DNA of 64,000 bases from Gemmatimonadaceae bacterium (GCA_036003045.1 DASYSS010000048.1:1-64000); one strand, 5' to 3'. Positions 7,920 through 17,421 are shown, counted from the stretch's first letter. Numbers and translations: made by a program. Notes: generated from the sequence alone by a model not told the origin.

Positions 7920-8375
7920 CTACATCGAGCGCCGGCGAATCGGAAACGCGAAAAAGCTCAGGCCAAAGATGACCAGCCCCGCAACGTACCAGCGGACGTC
8001 TTCCGTCAGGCCGTAGTACAGAATGCCGAACCACGCCACCATCTGGCCGAGCAGCCAGCCGTGCAGGCTGTCCGGAATGCCCATCGTCGCGCGCCGGCGC
8101 TGCGCCCAGCGGCTGTTATAGAACCTTAAATCAACCATCTGAACGAGCGCGTACAGCCACGTCAGCACGCCGAGTCCGCGCAGCTTGCGGACCAGTGTGG
8201 GCTGCGCCAGGTGCGCGACGCCGATCGTGTGAAACACGTACACGGCGAGCCCGAAAAACAGCGTCAGTCCGAGCAGGACGGCGCGTACGCGCGTGAGCCT
8301 GTCCGGAGACAACCAAGCAAACCGTTCGCTGACCGCCTCGGCCGGAGGGCCAAGCTCGGCAATGGGTGGTACCAT
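7920..8375 (-). CDS. Uncharacterised membrane protein, about four spans
   Basis: Starts MVPPIAELGPPAEA (ATG 8375); an in-frame start at 8444 would overlap the amidohydrolase. Of the 151 residues, hydrophobic segments occur at about 34-54 (VRAVLLGLTLFFGLAVYVFH), 70-88, 108-128 (LLGQMVAWFGILYYGL) and 132-147 (WYVAGLVIFGLSFFAF), with an Arg-rich loop (RWAQRRRATM) and an Arg-rich end that is likely cytoplasmic. I recognise no domain. It is in the same minus-strand run as the M42 peptidase. Confidence 0.75.
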   Translation of the reverse strand: MVPPIAELGPPAEAVSERFAWLSPDRLTRVRAVLLGLTLFFGLAVYVFHTIGVAHLAQPTLVRKLRGLGVLTWLYALVQMVDLRFYNSRWAQRRRATMGIPDSLHGWLLGQMVAWFGILYYGLTEDVRWYVAGLVIFGLSFFAFPIRRRSM

Positions 8376-8409
8376 TTCTCGCACAGGCTGGGAAACCGCG
8401 GGCGGCACC

Positions 8410-10104
8410 CTACCGGCCGCGTTCGTACACCGCTCGTCCTCCAATATACGTCGCGAGCACTTGAGTTCCGAGTATTTCGGACGCCGGCACGACCATGATG
8501 TCCCGGTCCAGGACGTCGAAATCGGCCAGCTTGCCGGGCGCGAGCGACCCCATGAGCTGTTCTTGAAACGCGGCGTACGCCGGCCAGATCGTCATCGACT
8601 TGAGAGCTTCGTCGCGGGTCATCCGCTGCTCCGGATACCACCCGCCGGGCGGCCAGTCGTGCTCGTCCTGGCGAGACACGGCGGCGTGGAACGAATACAG
8701 CGGGTTCACCCGCTCGACCGGAAAGTCGCTTCCGTTCGGGATGATCACCCCCGTCTGAAGAAGCGATCGCCAGGCGTACGCCCCGAGCACGTGCGAAGGC
8801 CCGACACGGGTCGCGGCCCAGTACATGTCGCTCGTCTGATGGACCGCTTGCATCGAGGGAATGACCCCCAGCTGCGCAAAGCGGGGCACGTCGGCGTGGT
8901 CGAGGATCTGGACATGCTCGATCCGGAAACGGTGGTCCACGGTCGGCACTTTCTCGAGCGCCGCCTGATACGCGTCGAGCGCCACACGGTTCCCGCGGTC
9001 GCCGATCGCGTGAGTCGCCACCTGGAATCCGTGCTGAAGCGCGCGGATGGAGACGTCGCGCAGATGCTCGGGGGTCGACTTGAGCAGCCCGACGTTTTTC
9101 GGGTCGTCGGCGTAGGGGTCGAGCAGCGCGGCGCCGCGTGAGCCGAGCGCGCCGTCAGCGTAGAGCTTGATGGCGCGGATCCAAAGATGGTTGTCGTAGA
9201 GGCCGCTCTGCGGCCCCTTCTGGAAGTAGTGCTCGATCGCTGCACTGTCGTCGGAAATCATTCCATACACGCGGAGATTGAACTTGCCGTCTTTGGCGAG
9301 CTCTTCGAACACGTCGAGGACTTTTTCCGGCTCACCCGGATCGTGAAGGCCGACCAGCCCCCACCGGTTGGATTCGGCGATCGCGGCGAGCGTCGCCGAT
9401 CGCATCTCGTCGTGCGACAGTGGCGGAACGACGCGTTCGACGAGCGACATGGCGTTGTCGACGAACACCCCGGTCGGTTCGCCCGAGGGCGTGCGCTCGA
9501 TGCGGCCGCCGGCCGGCTCGCGTGTGGCGGCAGTCACGCCGGCGGCCTTCATGGCGGCCGCGTTGGCGAGAATCGCATGTCCGTCGATCCGTCCGAGAAC
9601 GACCGGGTTGTTCGGGGTGACGCGTGAGAGCGCGTCGTGAGTGGGAAAGCGAGTGTCGCCCCACTTGTTCTGGTCCCACCCTCGCCCGATCACCCAGCGC
9701 CCCGCCGGGAGGTCCTTCACGCGGCCGGCGACCCTGGTCACTATCGCGTCGAACGATCGCGTGTCCGTGAGATCGATGTCGCGGAGGAAGGTCCCCAGCT
9801 CGAACAGGTGGGCGTGTGCGTCCACCATACCCGGGATCACCGTGCGCCCGGCGAGGTCCAACACCTGAGTGGACGGGCCGCGAAGAAGGAGCGCCTCTCG
9901 CGTCGAGCCGACGAACGCGACGCGTCCGCCGCGGACGGCCATCGCCTCAACGAATGGATGCGAGTCGTCGACGGTGTAGATCTTTGTATTGACGAGAATG
10001 AGATCGGCCGGCGCGGGTGCCTGGCGCTGGGCCGGCGCGCTCGCGGCACCGCACACGCTGGTGACCGCCAGCACAGTCGCAGCGAGACGTCGCACGACGA
10101 TCAT
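8410..10104 (-). CDS. Secreted amidohydrolase (YtcJ-like, amidohydrolase family 3)
   Basis: A 564-residue protein starting MIVVRRLAATVLAVTSVCGA, a signal peptide cleaved near SAPAQ. The mature part has the composite beta-sandwich start (ADLILVNTKIYTVDD), the metal motif VDAHAHLFELG, a long TIM-barrel with ATHAIGDRGNRVALD and RIEHVQILDH, and the late Asp in NGSDFPVE. These belong to the family-3 amidohydrolases that hydrolyse formamide-like or cyclic amide bonds; the substrate is not predictable. The signal peptide places it in the periplasm or outside. It is divergent from the M61 peptidase gene across a 200-bp control region. Confidence 0.92.
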   Translation of the reverse strand: MIVVRRLAATVLAVTSVCGAASAPAQRQAPAPADLILVNTKIYTVDDSHPFVEAMAVRGGRVAFVGSTREALLLRGPSTQVLDLAGRTVIPGMVDAHAHLFELGTFLRDIDLTDTRSFDAIVTRVAGRVKDLPAGRWVIGRGWDQNKWGDTRFPTHDALSRVTPNNPVVLGRIDGHAILANAAAMKAAGVTAATREPAGGRIERTPSGEPTGVFVDNAMSLVERVVPPLSHDEMRSATLAAIAESNRWGLVGLHDPGEPEKVLDVFEELAKDGKFNLRVYGMISDDSAAIEHYFQKGPQSGLYDNHLWIRAIKLYADGALGSRGAALLDPYADDPKNVGLLKSTPEHLRDVSIRALQHGFQVATHAIGDRGNRVALDAYQAALEKVPTVDHRFRIEHVQILDHADVPRFAQLGVIPSMQAVHQTSDMYWAATRVGPSHVLGAYAWRSLLQTGVIIPNGSDFPVERVNPLYSFHAAVSRQDEHDWPPGGWYPEQRMTRDEALKSMTIWPAYAAFQEQLMGSLAPGKLADFDVLDRDIMVVPASEILGTQVLATYIGGRAVYERGR

Positions 10105-10135
10105 TTCCAATGATCCTGGGTCAAAAAGGTATGGG

Positions 10136-10230
10136 GACAATTTGTCGGGGAATGTATGTCAGCGCGGCGAAAGGTGCCCAACCCTATGTTGGGGGCGGGG
10201 GGAGTGTAGGGAGAGTGTATGAGTTCTCCC
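10136..10230. promoter_or_regulatory. Divergent intergenic region with palindrome, hairpins and a direct repeat
   Basis: The 200-bp gap between the amidohydrolase and M61 genes (10105-10304) holds GACAA-T-TTGTC (10136-10146), an inverted repeat CCCAAC/GTTGGG (10177-10182 and 10188-10193), a G-rich run, the direct repeat GAGTGTA at 10202-10208 and 10213-10219 (11 bp apart, about one helical turn) and an inverted repeat GGGAGA/TCTCCC (10209-10214 and 10225-10230). These are candidate regulator sites for one or both genes. No good sigma-70 pair is evident. Confidence 0.4.
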
Positions 10231-10304
10231 AAAGCGCGCCGCGGCCGTGACATGACGCCGCACATGGGCGAATTTTGGTGCGCTATGTGCCAAGCATCCA
10301 CACG

Positions 10305-12113
10305 ATGAAACTCTTCTGGCTCGCGCTGGTCCCCTCGGTTCTGACCGCGCAGGTCGTCGTTCCCCAATCTCGCAGCGACAGCGTGTCGGCGCCGATCCGC
10401 GACGTGCGGTACGACGTCACGTTCATGCGCGCCAACGCTCAGTACCGGGTGGTGGACGTCTCCATGACGTTCATGACGTCGGGAACGTCGAACGTGGTCT
10501 TGTCGCTCCCCTCGTGGACTCCCGGCGCGTACGAGATCAGCAACTACGCACGCTGGCTCGGGGCCTTCGAGGCGACCGGCGACGGCGCGCCGCTCTCATG
10601 GGACAAACTCGACTTCGAAAAGTGGCGCATCCGCCCGGCCGGCGCGAAATCGATCCGCGTGAGCTTTCGCTATCGGGCCGACTCCCTGGACAACGCGATG
10701 TCCTGGGCGAAGCCCGATTTTCTGCTCTTCAACGGCACCAATCTCTTCTTGTACCCCGAGGGACAACCGTCCGACTTCCCGGCGACGGTGGCGGTCCACA
10801 CGGAGAGCGACTGGCGCTCGGTGAGCGCGATGACGCCGGGACCGACGCGCGGCATGTACACGGCGAGCAACTATCACGACCTCGTGGACATGCCGTTCTT
10901 CGTCGGCCGATTCGACTTGGACAGCACGCGCATCCTCGACCGGTGGGTGCGGTTCGCGAGCTATCCGGTGGGAGCCGTGACCGGCGCGCAGCGGATCGTC
11001 GTCTGGGACCAGCTCAAGCACGTGATTCCGCCGGAGGCCGCGGTGTTCGGCGAAGTTCCGTGGCAGAGCTACACCGTCATGGAAATCGCGGACTCGACGT
11101 ACGGCGGCGCGAGCGGACTGGAACACCAGAATTCGCACGTCGACATCTTCGGACCCGCGTACCTCGGCGGAGAGTTTCAGCCGTCGCTCTACGCGCACGA
11201 GATCTTCCATTCGTGGAACGTGAAGCGGCTCCGTCCCGCCGAGATGTGGCCGTACGACTATTCGCGCCCGCAACCGACGCCCTGGCTCTGGGTCTCCGAG
11301 GGGATCACCGACTACTACGCCGATCTCGCCGAGCTGCGCGGCGGTCTCGTGGATGAGAAAGGGTTCTACTCGCTCACGGCCGGCAAACTGAACGAAGTCG
11401 CAGAGGTGGGGTGGGGGGCCGTGTCGCTCGAGGACGCGTCACTCAACGCGTGGATCCATCCGGTGGACGGCACCGAATTCATCTACTATCCGAAAGGCTC
11501 GCTCGCCGGACTTCTGCTCGACATCATGATCCGCGACGGGAGCGACAACGCGCACTCGCTCGACGACGTCATGCGCGGGTTGTACCAGTCCGATTACAAG
11601 CACAGCCGCGGTTTCACGGCGTCGGACTGGTGGTCGGCGGTCAGCGCAGCCGCCGGCGGCAAATCGTTCGCCGCGTTCAGCGCCAAGTACATCGATGGCC
11701 GCGCGCCGTTTCCGATCGACAGCATCTTCCCACTTGCCGGCCTGCGGGCAAAGGCGGCGATGGTGCCTCGCCTCGGGGTAATGACCTCGCTCGATTCGAA
11801 TGGCGTCGTCGTGTCGCAGGTGCAGGAAGGGAGCGCGGCGGCGGCGGCCGGCGTGCGAGCCGGCGACTATCTCCTGACCGTGGGTGACGTCGCCGTACAG
11901 GACGCGCAGTTCGGCGCACGGCTGCGAGCCAAATTCGGGGCGTCGGTCGAAGGGTCGCCGCTTCCGATCAAAGTGCGGCGCGGATCGGAGACGATCACGC
12001 TCCCCGGGAAACTGCGCTTCGGCCCCGGGGATCTCATGGTGGAACGCGATCCGGGCGCGGGGCCAAAGGCGGTCAGAATCCGAAACGGGATTCTGAAAGG
12101 CACTACCGGCTAA
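10305..12113 (+). CDS. M61-family glycyl aminopeptidase-like peptidase with PDZ domain
   Basis: A 602-residue secreted peptidase; MKLFWLALVPSVLTAQ is a signal peptide. After an N-terminal beta-sandwich typical of M61 (about 20-190), the zinc site is H298-E299-x-x-H302 in AHEIFHSWNVKRLRP, with the conserved WNVKR that marks this family, and the downstream Glu in WVSEGITDYYADL. A PDZ domain follows at about residues 485-570 (GSAAAAAGVRAGDYLLTVGD). M61 enzymes release N-terminal Gly or Ala. An upstream ATG at 10275 would add 10 residues in front of the signal peptide and is not chosen. Confidence 0.94.
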   Translation: MKLFWLALVPSVLTAQVVVPQSRSDSVSAPIRDVRYDVTFMRANAQYRVVDVSMTFMTSGTSNVVLSLPSWTPGAYEISNYARWLGAFEATGDGAPLSWDKLDFEKWRIRPAGAKSIRVSFRYRADSLDNAMSWAKPDFLLFNGTNLFLYPEGQPSDFPATVAVHTESDWRSVSAMTPGPTRGMYTASNYHDLVDMPFFVGRFDLDSTRILDRWVRFASYPVGAVTGAQRIVVWDQLKHVIPPEAAVFGEVPWQSYTVMEIADSTYGGASGLEHQNSHVDIFGPAYLGGEFQPSLYAHEIFHSWNVKRLRPAEMWPYDYSRPQPTPWLWVSEGITDYYADLAELRGGLVDEKGFYSLTAGKLNEVAEVGWGAVSLEDASLNAWIHPVDGTEFIYYPKGSLAGLLLDIMIRDGSDNAHSLDDVMRGLYQSDYKHSRGFTASDWWSAVSAAAGGKSFAAFSAKYIDGRAPFPIDSIFPLAGLRAKAAMVPRLGVMTSLDSNGVVVSQVQEGSAAAAAGVRAGDYLLTVGDVAVQDAQFGARLRAKFGASVEGSPLPIKVRRGSETITLPGKLRFGPGDLMVERDPGAGPKAVRIRNGILKGTTG

Positions 12114-12140
12114 CGACAGATCGCGACGACGTCGCGTCGA

Positions 12141-12788
12141 TCAGGGCGGGAATTCGGACGCCGATGCCGCCCAAGGTCCCGACGTCTGCGAGACGCTGCG
12201 GATCAGCTTCCACACGGTGTTCAGCGCGTCGTCGTCGTCGATCGGGATCGAGATCCCGGCGACTCGCGTCGTGAGCAGGGAATAGTTGAGCGGCTGCTGC
12301 GAAGCATAGATCAGCAGATAGCCGCGCTGGTTGAACCCAATGCCCATGCCCAGCGTCGTGTCGCGCGCAAACCCGGATTGCCGGCCGATTCTGCCCTGTC
12401 CTTGTCCCTGCGGGGGCTGGCTCGGCGGCGTCGTACCGGGGGGCAAACGAGTCAGGCGCGACGTGTCGCTGAGCGCATTCGCCGCGGCTGCCGTTTCCAC
12501 GAGATGCGATCCTGCCTCGACGTACTGGCTCTGCAGCGAGTCCTGCGGGAAGAGCAACCTGCTGCCGCGACCCGGGACCACGAGAAAGACCGCGACGTTC
12601 GCGGGCTTCGCGAGTTGGACGGTCAGGTGGCGTGGCGTGCGTTCGCCCGCGGTGGGCGCGACCTTTGGCGCGAGGTCGTTGTACTGCCCATACAGGTGCG
12701 GACCGCTGTGAATGCAGCCCCCCGCCGCGACGATGACGACAAGGGCGCCGGACCATATTCTATCCCAGCGCACGAGAGCTCGGGACAC
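12141..12788 (-). CDS. Uncharacterised lipoprotein
   Basis: A 215-residue protein with N-terminal segment SGALVVIVAAGGC, a lipobox ending GGC. A GTG at 12788 is preceded by GAGGG at a spacing of 8 nt and gives a normal lipoprotein signal, so it is preferred over the ATG at 12812, which would abut the divergent gene's start. The mature part has a likely beta domain at about 40-110 (HLTVQLAKPANVAVFLVVPG), a Pro/Gln/Gly-rich linker (PPSQPPQGQGQGRIGRQ) and a C-terminal domain with YLLIYASQQPLN. A DUF4384-like fold is possible. It is convergent with the M61 gene. Confidence 0.7.
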   Translation of the reverse strand: MSRALVRWDRIWSGALVVIVAAGGCIHSGPHLYGQYNDLAPKVAPTAGERTPRHLTVQLAKPANVAVFLVVPGRGSRLLFPQDSLQSQYVEAGSHLVETAAAANALSDTSRLTRLPPGTTPPSQPPQGQGQGRIGRQSGFARDTTLGMGIGFNQRGYLLIYASQQPLNYSLLTTRVAGISIPIDDDDALNTVWKLIRSVSQTSGPWAASASEFPP

Positions 12789-12810
12789 TTTTTCGACCCT
12801 CAATTCTTTC

Positions 12811-15261
12811 ATGACCATCATCAAATCCGCGGTCGCGGGCATCGTTTCCTTGGTTACTACCGCGTACCTGCCGGTGCTGGCGCAAGTTCCAAGCGCGCCC
12901 GCACCTACCTCGAGCATTTCGGGACGCACGGCCGGCATGGAACGGCTCGACGGGTTCCTTCCAATCTATCTGGATCGGCACCAGGGTCGAATCCTGCTGG
13001 AAATTCCTCGTGACTCGACGCGTGCGCTCCTGCTCGTCTCGCAGGCGACGGGTCTCGGCTCGAACCCAATCGGGATCGATCGAGGCGCCAGTGGAGAGAC
13101 ACACGTCGCCCGGTTCGACCACGATGGCGACCGCGTCCTTCTCGTCCTGGAGAACTGGTCGTACCGCGGCGCTCCCACGAACCCGGACCATCTACGGGCA
13201 ATCGCCGAGGCGTTCCCGCCGAGCACGGTGGCGTCGATGCCGTTGTTGGCGGAGGAGAGTGGACGACTGCTGGTGGACGCGACGGACGTCGCGCTCCGAG
13301 ACTGGAACGACGTCGCGCGAACGCTGGCCCAGACTCAGCAGGGCGCGTACACCGTCGCTCGTGACCGATCGGGCGTCTATCGCGCGGACACCAAGGCATT
13401 TCCCGACAACACCGAGATCGACGCGTCGCTCACGTTCACCGCGACCGCCCGTCCCGGACCCGTCGTCGAAGCGATCGTGCCGGACGGCCGAGCGTTCACG
13501 GTGCGGCAGCATCTCAGTTTCGTGAAGCTTCCCGATGCCGGATTCCGGACGCGCGAGCGGGATCCCCGCGTCGGGTTCTTTGGCGTGACGTACAAGGACT
13601 ACGCGCGGCCGATCCAACAGTCGCTCTCCGTGACGCTCGCCTCACGACATCGCTTGCAACGCGTCGATCCGAACGATCCGCGCTCGCCGATCAAAGAGCC
13701 GATTCGCTACTACGTCGACCGGGGAATTCCCGAGCCGATTCGCTCGGCGACGCTCGAGGGCGTGAAGTGGTGGGAGCAGGCGTTCGACCGCGCGGGTCTC
13801 GTGGGCGGGTTCAAGGTCGAGTTGCTGCCCGAAGGCGTCGACCCCATGGACTCGCGTTACAACGTCGTGCAGTGGGAGAATCGCAACGAGCGCGGATGGT
13901 CCGTGGGCGGCGCGCTCACCGATCCGCGCACCGGCGAAATGATCAAGGGAATGGCGCGGCTCGACTCGCACCGCGCGCGCACGGACTACAACCTCTACGC
14001 GGCGCTGATGGGTGCCGACGCGTCGCCGGCGGACACGGCGTTCGTGCTGGCGCGCGTCCGCCAGGTGAGCGCGCACGAGGTTGGGCACACGCTGGGGCTC
14101 GAGCACAACTACATCGCGTCGACATACGAGCGCGCGTCGGTGATGGACTATCCGCCGCCGCGGGTACGGCTCGACGCGAGCGGCCGCATCGATCTCTCGC
14201 AGGCGTACGCCGTGGGACCCGGCGCATATGACATTTGGGCAATTCACTGGGGATACGGCGTGTTTCCCGCGGCCAGCGAGCGCGATTCGTTGCGCGCGAT
14301 CGTCGCCGACGGGTTGCGGCGCGGCTATCTGTTTCTCTCGGACGCCGACGCACGCCCGGAATACGGTTCGGACCCGCGAGTGAATCTGTGGGACGATGCG
14401 TCGTCGGCGTTCGACTTCATGAAGGCGGAGACGTCCGTGCGTCGCGTGGCGATGGCGAGGTTCGGCGACCGGAACATTCGCGCCGGCGAGCCGATCAATC
14501 TCCTCCAGGAACGCTTCGCCGCGCTGTACTTCATGCACCGCTTCGCGCTGAACGCGCTCTCGAAGACGATCGGCGGAATGGAGTACTCGAACGCCGTGCG
14601 CGGCGACGGACAGCAGGCGACGCGTCCGATTCCCTATCAGGAACAGTCGAACGCGCTGCGCGACATGCTCGCCGCGCTGAGACCGGAGGAGCTCGCGATT
14701 CCCGATACGGTGCTTTCGCTGATGTCGCCCAACGCCACCGCGGTGACGCCGTTCGTCGAGCTGTTCGGCAGCCGCACGCGCCCCGCGTTCGACGAGTTGG
14801 GCGCGGCGCAGACGTTGGCGCAGATGGTCGTCGACATGATCCTGCAGCGCGACCGGGCGGCGCGTCTCGTCGAGTTCGCGACGAGAGGCGCGGGGCCGCA
14901 TCTCACGTTGGCGGCGACGATCGACGCTCTCGTGGCTGCTACCTGGAATGGCGTCACGTCGACGCCGAAGCTGGCGGCGATTCAGCGCGTCACGCAGCGC
15001 GTCGTGACGGAGAAGCTGCTTTACCTCGCGGCTGACTCCGACGCGGCGCCGGAAGTGCGCGCGATGGCGGCGTTCAAGGTCGGCGATCTCCGCAACCGCG
15101 CGCGCGGCAAGCTCGCCGCCGCGAAGGACGACGACGAGAAGGCGCACTGGTTGTCGATCGTGAACGACTGTACTCGATGGATCGAGAAGGGCGAGCTGCC
15201 GAAAATCACGCGCTCGCTCGTCGCGCCGCCGGGGGATCCGTTTGGGGTCGACCCCGGCTGA
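12811..15261 (+). CDS. Secreted zinc metalloprotease (DUF5117/DUF5118 type)
   Basis: An 816-residue protein beginning MTIIKSAVAGIVSLVTTAYL, a signal peptide. The long N-terminal region (DUF5117/DUF5118-like) is followed by a metzincin-type zinc site H422-E423-x-x-H426-x-x-G-x-x-H432 in SAHEVGHTLGLEHNY and a Met-turn, VMDYPPP, 20 residues later. The C-terminal 350 residues are helical. The type is widespread in Bacteroidota, Acidobacteriota and Gemmatimonadota; substrates are unknown. Frames upstream of 12811 lack a signal peptide. No Shine-Dalgarno is visible, so initiation may be leaderless. Confidence 0.92.
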   Translation: MTIIKSAVAGIVSLVTTAYLPVLAQVPSAPAPTSSISGRTAGMERLDGFLPIYLDRHQGRILLEIPRDSTRALLLVSQATGLGSNPIGIDRGASGETHVARFDHDGDRVLLVLENWSYRGAPTNPDHLRAIAEAFPPSTVASMPLLAEESGRLLVDATDVALRDWNDVARTLAQTQQGAYTVARDRSGVYRADTKAFPDNTEIDASLTFTATARPGPVVEAIVPDGRAFTVRQHLSFVKLPDAGFRTRERDPRVGFFGVTYKDYARPIQQSLSVTLASRHRLQRVDPNDPRSPIKEPIRYYVDRGIPEPIRSATLEGVKWWEQAFDRAGLVGGFKVELLPEGVDPMDSRYNVVQWENRNERGWSVGGALTDPRTGEMIKGMARLDSHRARTDYNLYAALMGADASPADTAFVLARVRQVSAHEVGHTLGLEHNYIASTYERASVMDYPPPRVRLDASGRIDLSQAYAVGPGAYDIWAIHWGYGVFPAASERDSLRAIVADGLRRGYLFLSDADARPEYGSDPRVNLWDDASSAFDFMKAETSVRRVAMARFGDRNIRAGEPINLLQERFAALYFMHRFALNALSKTIGGMEYSNAVRGDGQQATRPIPYQEQSNALRDMLAALRPEELAIPDTVLSLMSPNATAVTPFVELFGSRTRPAFDELGAAQTLAQMVVDMILQRDRAARLVEFATRGAGPHLTLAATIDALVAATWNGVTSTPKLAAIQRVTQRVVTEKLLYLAADSDAAPEVRAMAAFKVGDLRNRARGKLAAAKDDDEKAHWLSIVNDCTRWIEKGELPKITRSLVAPPGDPFGVDPG

Positions 15262-15283
15262 GCGCGAGGCGGGAAGGGAACTG

Positions 15284-16462
15284 CTAGTGGTAGTACATCT
15301 CCGACCAAGAGCGCTGTTTGAGCTTGGTCGGAATCCCGGCGCCGATCATCGCGTCGGCGATCGCGCACGACGAGTAGGTGACGAGCGCGTTACCCAGCAG
15401 GTTGTTGAGCTCGAGGTCGACGTCGGCGGCCATCACGGCGCCGTTGAAGTGACCGCCCGTACCCTGCGTGGTGAGGTGGCCTTTGACGATGACCGGTCCG
15501 TACCACTGGAAGCCGCCTTCGACCTGAAGGTCGCCGTCGACGAGGAGTACGCCCTGACCCACTCCGCCGGTGATGTGCGTGTTCCCCGTGGTGTCGGAGA
15601 TATAGACGATCGGGAAGTACGTTTCGCACGGGCCGGCCGGCGTGTTCCGAATCGGGTCGCCCCAGTTCATTCTGTCGAGCGTATTGCAGCCGCCGCCGCC
15701 CGTGAGCGACGGATTTGGCGTGCTGCCGACGGCCGATGCCGGCATGCTGATCGTCGCCGCGGCCGTCAGCGTCGCCCAGGTGATTCCGTTGCCGTAGTCG
15801 AAGTACGTGCTGTCGTTACCGGCGGCCGGATTTACCTGGACGTCAGGGTTTCCTTCGACGCACGTGAAGTTCTTGCAGCCGGAGAGGCTGATCGTGCCGC
15901 TGTCGCCCCTCGTCGCCGCGATGCCGGGCTGCTCGGAGGTCGTGGGGCCGCAGTCGGTCCAACCTGTGGGCGGCGTGTCGCGGCCGTCGATGAACGAGCT
16001 ACCGCCGAGCTTCAAGGCGCCTCGCAGCGTCAGCGCGGCCAGCACGTTGATCTGCGGGAAATTCAAGCGCATCACGTTGCTCGTCCGGTGGAGCGCCTGC
16101 GTGCTGCCCGAGCCGGCGTATCCAGTCGAGACCAGCAGGTACGTGTTGGTGTTCAAATGGGTGACTCTTACGGTGTCGGCGAAGCCGCGTGAAGGCTGCT
16201 TGTCGCCGATCGTCGCGACGGCGCCCGTCGCCAACTTGCTCATCGTCGAGTTGTTCCAGTTCGCGTAGGCGTTGTTCAGCCCATACTCCGCCGCACGAAA
16301 CGCACGTTCCTGCGTGATCGTGTTCCGCCCGACGCGATTCTCCTGCGTCGCGGTGAAGAACACGCCGGCGAGGATCATGCCGATCAACACGATCGCTCCG
16401 ATCGCCATCGGCAGTGCAAGCCCCTTACGGGACGAAAATCGCAAACGTCGGCTTCTATTCAT
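15284..16462 (-). CDS. Type IV pilus assembly protein, PilX N-terminal domain
   Basis: A 392-residue minor pilin-like protein, last gene of the pseudopilin operon. The N-terminus MNRSRRLRFSSRKGLALPMA is followed by a hydrophobic helix (AIGAIVLIGMILAGVFFTATQ) as in PilX; the RKGLALPM context replaces the classical GFT[LI]xE cleavage motif, which is usual for this family. The large C-terminal part is Ser/Thr/Gly/Asn-rich with several Cys, like an extracellular beta domain. It starts 14 nt after pilW with AGGAG 7 nt ahead of the ATG. It is convergent with the metalloprotease gene (22 nt gap). Confidence 0.88.
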   Translation of the reverse strand: MNRSRRLRFSSRKGLALPMAIGAIVLIGMILAGVFFTATQENRVGRNTITQERAFRAAEYGLNNAYANWNNSTMSKLATGAVATIGDKQPSRGFADTVRVTHLNTNTYLLVSTGYAGSGSTQALHRTSNVMRLNFPQINVLAALTLRGALKLGGSSFIDGRDTPPTGWTDCGPTTSEQPGIAATRGDSGTISLSGCKNFTCVEGNPDVQVNPAAGNDSTYFDYGNGITWATLTAAATISMPASAVGSTPNPSLTGGGGCNTLDRMNWGDPIRNTPAGPCETYFPIVYISDTTGNTHITGGVGQGVLLVDGDLQVEGGFQWYGPVIVKGHLTTQGTGGHFNGAVMAADVDLELNNLLGNALVTYSSCAIADAMIGAGIPTKLKQRSWSEMYYH

Positions 16463-16476
16463 CGTCAGGCTCCTGG

Positions 16477-17421
16477 TCAGCTTCTGTTGCGAAGGGCGAT
16501 GCTCGTGGACAGCGAATCGTGGTACACGCCCTTGGTCATGCCCTGGATGTGGACATACCCCGTCGTTTGTCCGCGAATCGTGATGTCGATCCGCGCCACC
16601 TGCGACGCCGTCGCCGTGACCGTGCCGGTGGAGTCGTAGTACGTCATCCGGATTCCGCTCGTGTCCGGGGTCGATGACGGCGCATATGATCGGAACGGAC
16701 CGGCGATCGGGTTGATCGCGATCCCCGCGCCACACGTGGAAGTTGCGGGGCTGCAGTACCCGAGGTACCACAGGCCATCCGAGAACTGGTGGAGGCTGTA
16801 GTGCGCCGTGCGTAGGAAGTGAATCGGCGCGCCCTCGAGGATCGTGGACTTGAGGCTACTTGAAAGGGCGAGCGTGATGCCGCTCGGCGAGTTGAACGCG
16901 GCGTCGCAGTTCCCCGTGTTGAGACTTGGGGTCGCGCTCACGGTGTACTGCCGCCAGGCGTCGTCGGTCGCCTTCGTCGTCGTATCATTTTCGTCGAAAA
17001 CGGCTACCTGATCGCCGGCGCCCGGCAAGGTGATCCACGAGGTGAGCGTATTGCCGTTCGTGAGCGTGCCGGTCTGCGGGATGATGATCGAGGGGCCGCC
17101 AGGTGACGCGCAGATGACCGACGTACCGATCGTATAGTTGAAGTCGATCGACGAGTCGGTCATGGTCGTGATGTCGCCGCCCGAGCTCGAGATGCCGCGA
17201 AGGTCGCCGCTGAGAATCGCTTCCGCCTGGCGGAGCTGCGTGCGCATCTGAATCAAGTCGCTGGTGCCGCTGTAGAACTGCTGCTGCTTGGTCAGCACGT
17301 TCATCAGCGAGCCGCCCACGATCGCGAGCAGCACGAGCACGACGAGTGTTTCCGCCATCGTGAAACCGCTGCGCGAGCGCGCCGCCCGACTGGAATTCAC
17401 CGCTCGATATGTCATGCGCAT
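16477..17421 (-). CDS. PilW-like minor pseudopilin
   Basis: A 314-residue protein with a class III signal: SRSGFTMAETLVVLVLLAIV, with cleavage after the Gly and the conserved Glu at +5. The hydrophobic helix continues to about residue 45. The remainder is an extracellular, Ser/Thr/Asp-rich domain with paired Cys (NTGNCDAAF, CSPATSTCG). Two ATGs are possible: 17421 (MRMTY) and 17415 (MTYRAV); the latter makes an ATGA overlap with the pilV stop codon. PilW with PilV and PilX forms the priming complex for type IV pili. Confidence 0.88.
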   Translation of the reverse strand: MRMTYRAVNSSRAARSRSGFTMAETLVVLVLLAIVGGSLMNVLTKQQQFYSGTSDLIQMRTQLRQAEAILSGDLRGISSSGGDITTMTDSSIDFNYTIGTSVICASPGGPSIIIPQTGTLTNGNTLTSWITLPGAGDQVAVFDENDTTTKATDDAWRQYTVSATPSLNTGNCDAAFNSPSGITLALSSSLKSTILEGAPIHFLRTAHYSLHQFSDGLWYLGYCSPATSTCGAGIAINPIAGPFRSYAPSSTPDTSGIRMTYYDSTGTVTATASQVARIDITIRGQTTGYVHIQGMTKGVYHDSLSTSIALRNRS

